Below, piece by piece: positions 63,725 to 64,000 of a stretch of 64,000 nucleotides of DNA. The stretch covers positions 31,005 through 95,004 of the forward strand of contig NZ_FNZU01000012.1 in the NCBI RefSeq assembly GCF_900109325.1, in the 5' to 3' direction. The notes under the pieces are model-generated. The model was not told where the DNA came from. It did no database searches and worked only from the letters and a program-made list of their open reading frames with translations. How positions within the stretch are numbered: position 1 is the stretch's first letter; each line of letters opens with the position of its first letter. A program made the translations under genes and the position numbers. This DNA is from Alkalibacterium pelagium (lineage in GTDB: Bacteria; Bacillota; Bacilli; Lactobacillales; Carnobacteriaceae_A).

Positions 63725-64000
63725 ATGTCTAAACGAACGACAACACACAGTATAAACGAACGATATGAAATCGTTGAAAAAGTAATTAATGAAAGAGAAT
63801 CTATTTACTCTTTGGCCAAAAGGGAAGGAATAGATTCTTCGACTATTAAAGGATGGCTTCGCAGTTATCGAGCTAAAGGGATTGAAGGATTAAAAGAATC
63901 CATAGAGTGGAATACCTATTCAGACAAACTAAAGAGACAAGCAGTTGAGCATTACCTAAACACCCCAGAAAGTTTAGAAGCGACATGTGATCGCTACACT
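63725..64000 (+). CDS. IS3-family transposase OrfA, cut by the window end
   Basis: The first 92 residues are seen. MSKRTTTHSINERYEIVEKV and SIYSLAKREGIDSSTIKGWLRSYRAKG form an HTH of the IS3 OrfA type, followed by a second similar domain (KRQAVEHYLNTPESLEATC). AAGGGGAG precedes ATG 63725. It differs from the OrfA at 59402, so it is a different element. Its left inverted repeat probably begins near 63657. Confidence 0.8.
   Translation, partial: MSKRTTTHSINERYEIVEKVINERESIYSLAKREGIDSSTIKGWLRSYRAKGIEGLKESIEWNTYSDKLKRQAVEHYLNTPESLEATCDRYT

Overview
The window looks like a low-GC Gram-positive chromosome of the order Lactobacillales, probably a Carnobacteriaceae-type marine or alkaliphilic lactic acid bacterium (Alkalibacterium/Marinilactibacillus-like; this is inference). 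Supporting signs are strong AGGAGG ribosome sites, TTG/GTG starts, a CtsR-controlled clpP, a cggR-gap-pgk-tpiA-gpmI-eno glycolytic cluster, a secG-est-rnr-smpB cluster and a one-piece tmRNA with tag ANNNNNSYALAA.

Region 1 (1-24314) is ordinary core chromosome: a truncated membrane protein gene, the ribose operon rbsRKDACB behind a cre-like site and an RbsR-type operator, clpP, a cytoplasmic DsbA-like protein, the glycolytic cluster, secG, a carboxylesterase, rnr, smpB, a histidine phosphatase, a PTS-IIC-like membrane protein whose 3' end is abutted by a stand-alone TnpB element (IS200/IS605 superfamily), a ketopantoate-reductase-like gene, and ssrA (tmRNA).

Region 2 (24315-about 60200) is an AT-richer accessory region that begins exactly at the 3' end of ssrA. 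The last bases of ssrA are repeated near 42.19 kb and 51.90 kb, each time followed by a Rho-independent terminator. The latter two copies are also preceded by a shared ~100-bp sequence. This indicates tandem integration of at least two islands at ssrA, with a truncated tyrosine recombinase beyond the last copy. Module A (24.3-42.2 kb) holds cadmium resistance (cadC-cadD-cadA), a decayed merA, a complete mercury operon (merR-merF-merT-merP-merA), an ISL3 transposase, a rhodanese, an arsenic operon (arsA-arsR-arsD-ACR3), a broken aquaporin and a MerR-controlled ABC exporter with a Cys-rich thioredoxin-like protein. Module B (42.2-51.9 kb) is a copper island: copY-copA-(HMA-like)-copZ-copB-adk-lgt-multicopper oxidase. 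Module C (51.9-60.2 kb) holds a VOC protein, the integrase remnant, an internally duplicated small protein, an HMA/P-type ATPase/HMA/Dps set, a plasmid partition remnant and an IS3-family element with a passenger ORF.

Region 3 (about 60.2-64.0 kb) again resembles the chromosome: a frameshifted lrgA, lrgB, and a P1B-4 metal ATPase behind what looks like a NiCo riboswitch with its terminator, then the start of another IS3-family element.

The two most striking observations are these. (1) merT and merP each carry one in-frame UGA exactly where a mercury-binding cysteine is expected (Cys-UGA in MerT, UGA-x-x-Cys in MerP), and each UGA is followed at 21-27 nt by a 6-bp hairpin with a G/U-containing loop, as in bacterial SECIS elements: candidate selenocysteine-containing mercury transport proteins. 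(2) Four promoters in module C share TTGAT-N4-ATCAA (FNR/CRP-type) boxes placed at exactly the same distance from their -10 hexamers (predicted centre -41.5), which defines a small regulon of two HMA metallochaperones, a P-type ATPase with an unusual CPG motif, and a Dps protein. All calls were made by reading the sequence; no database search was run.
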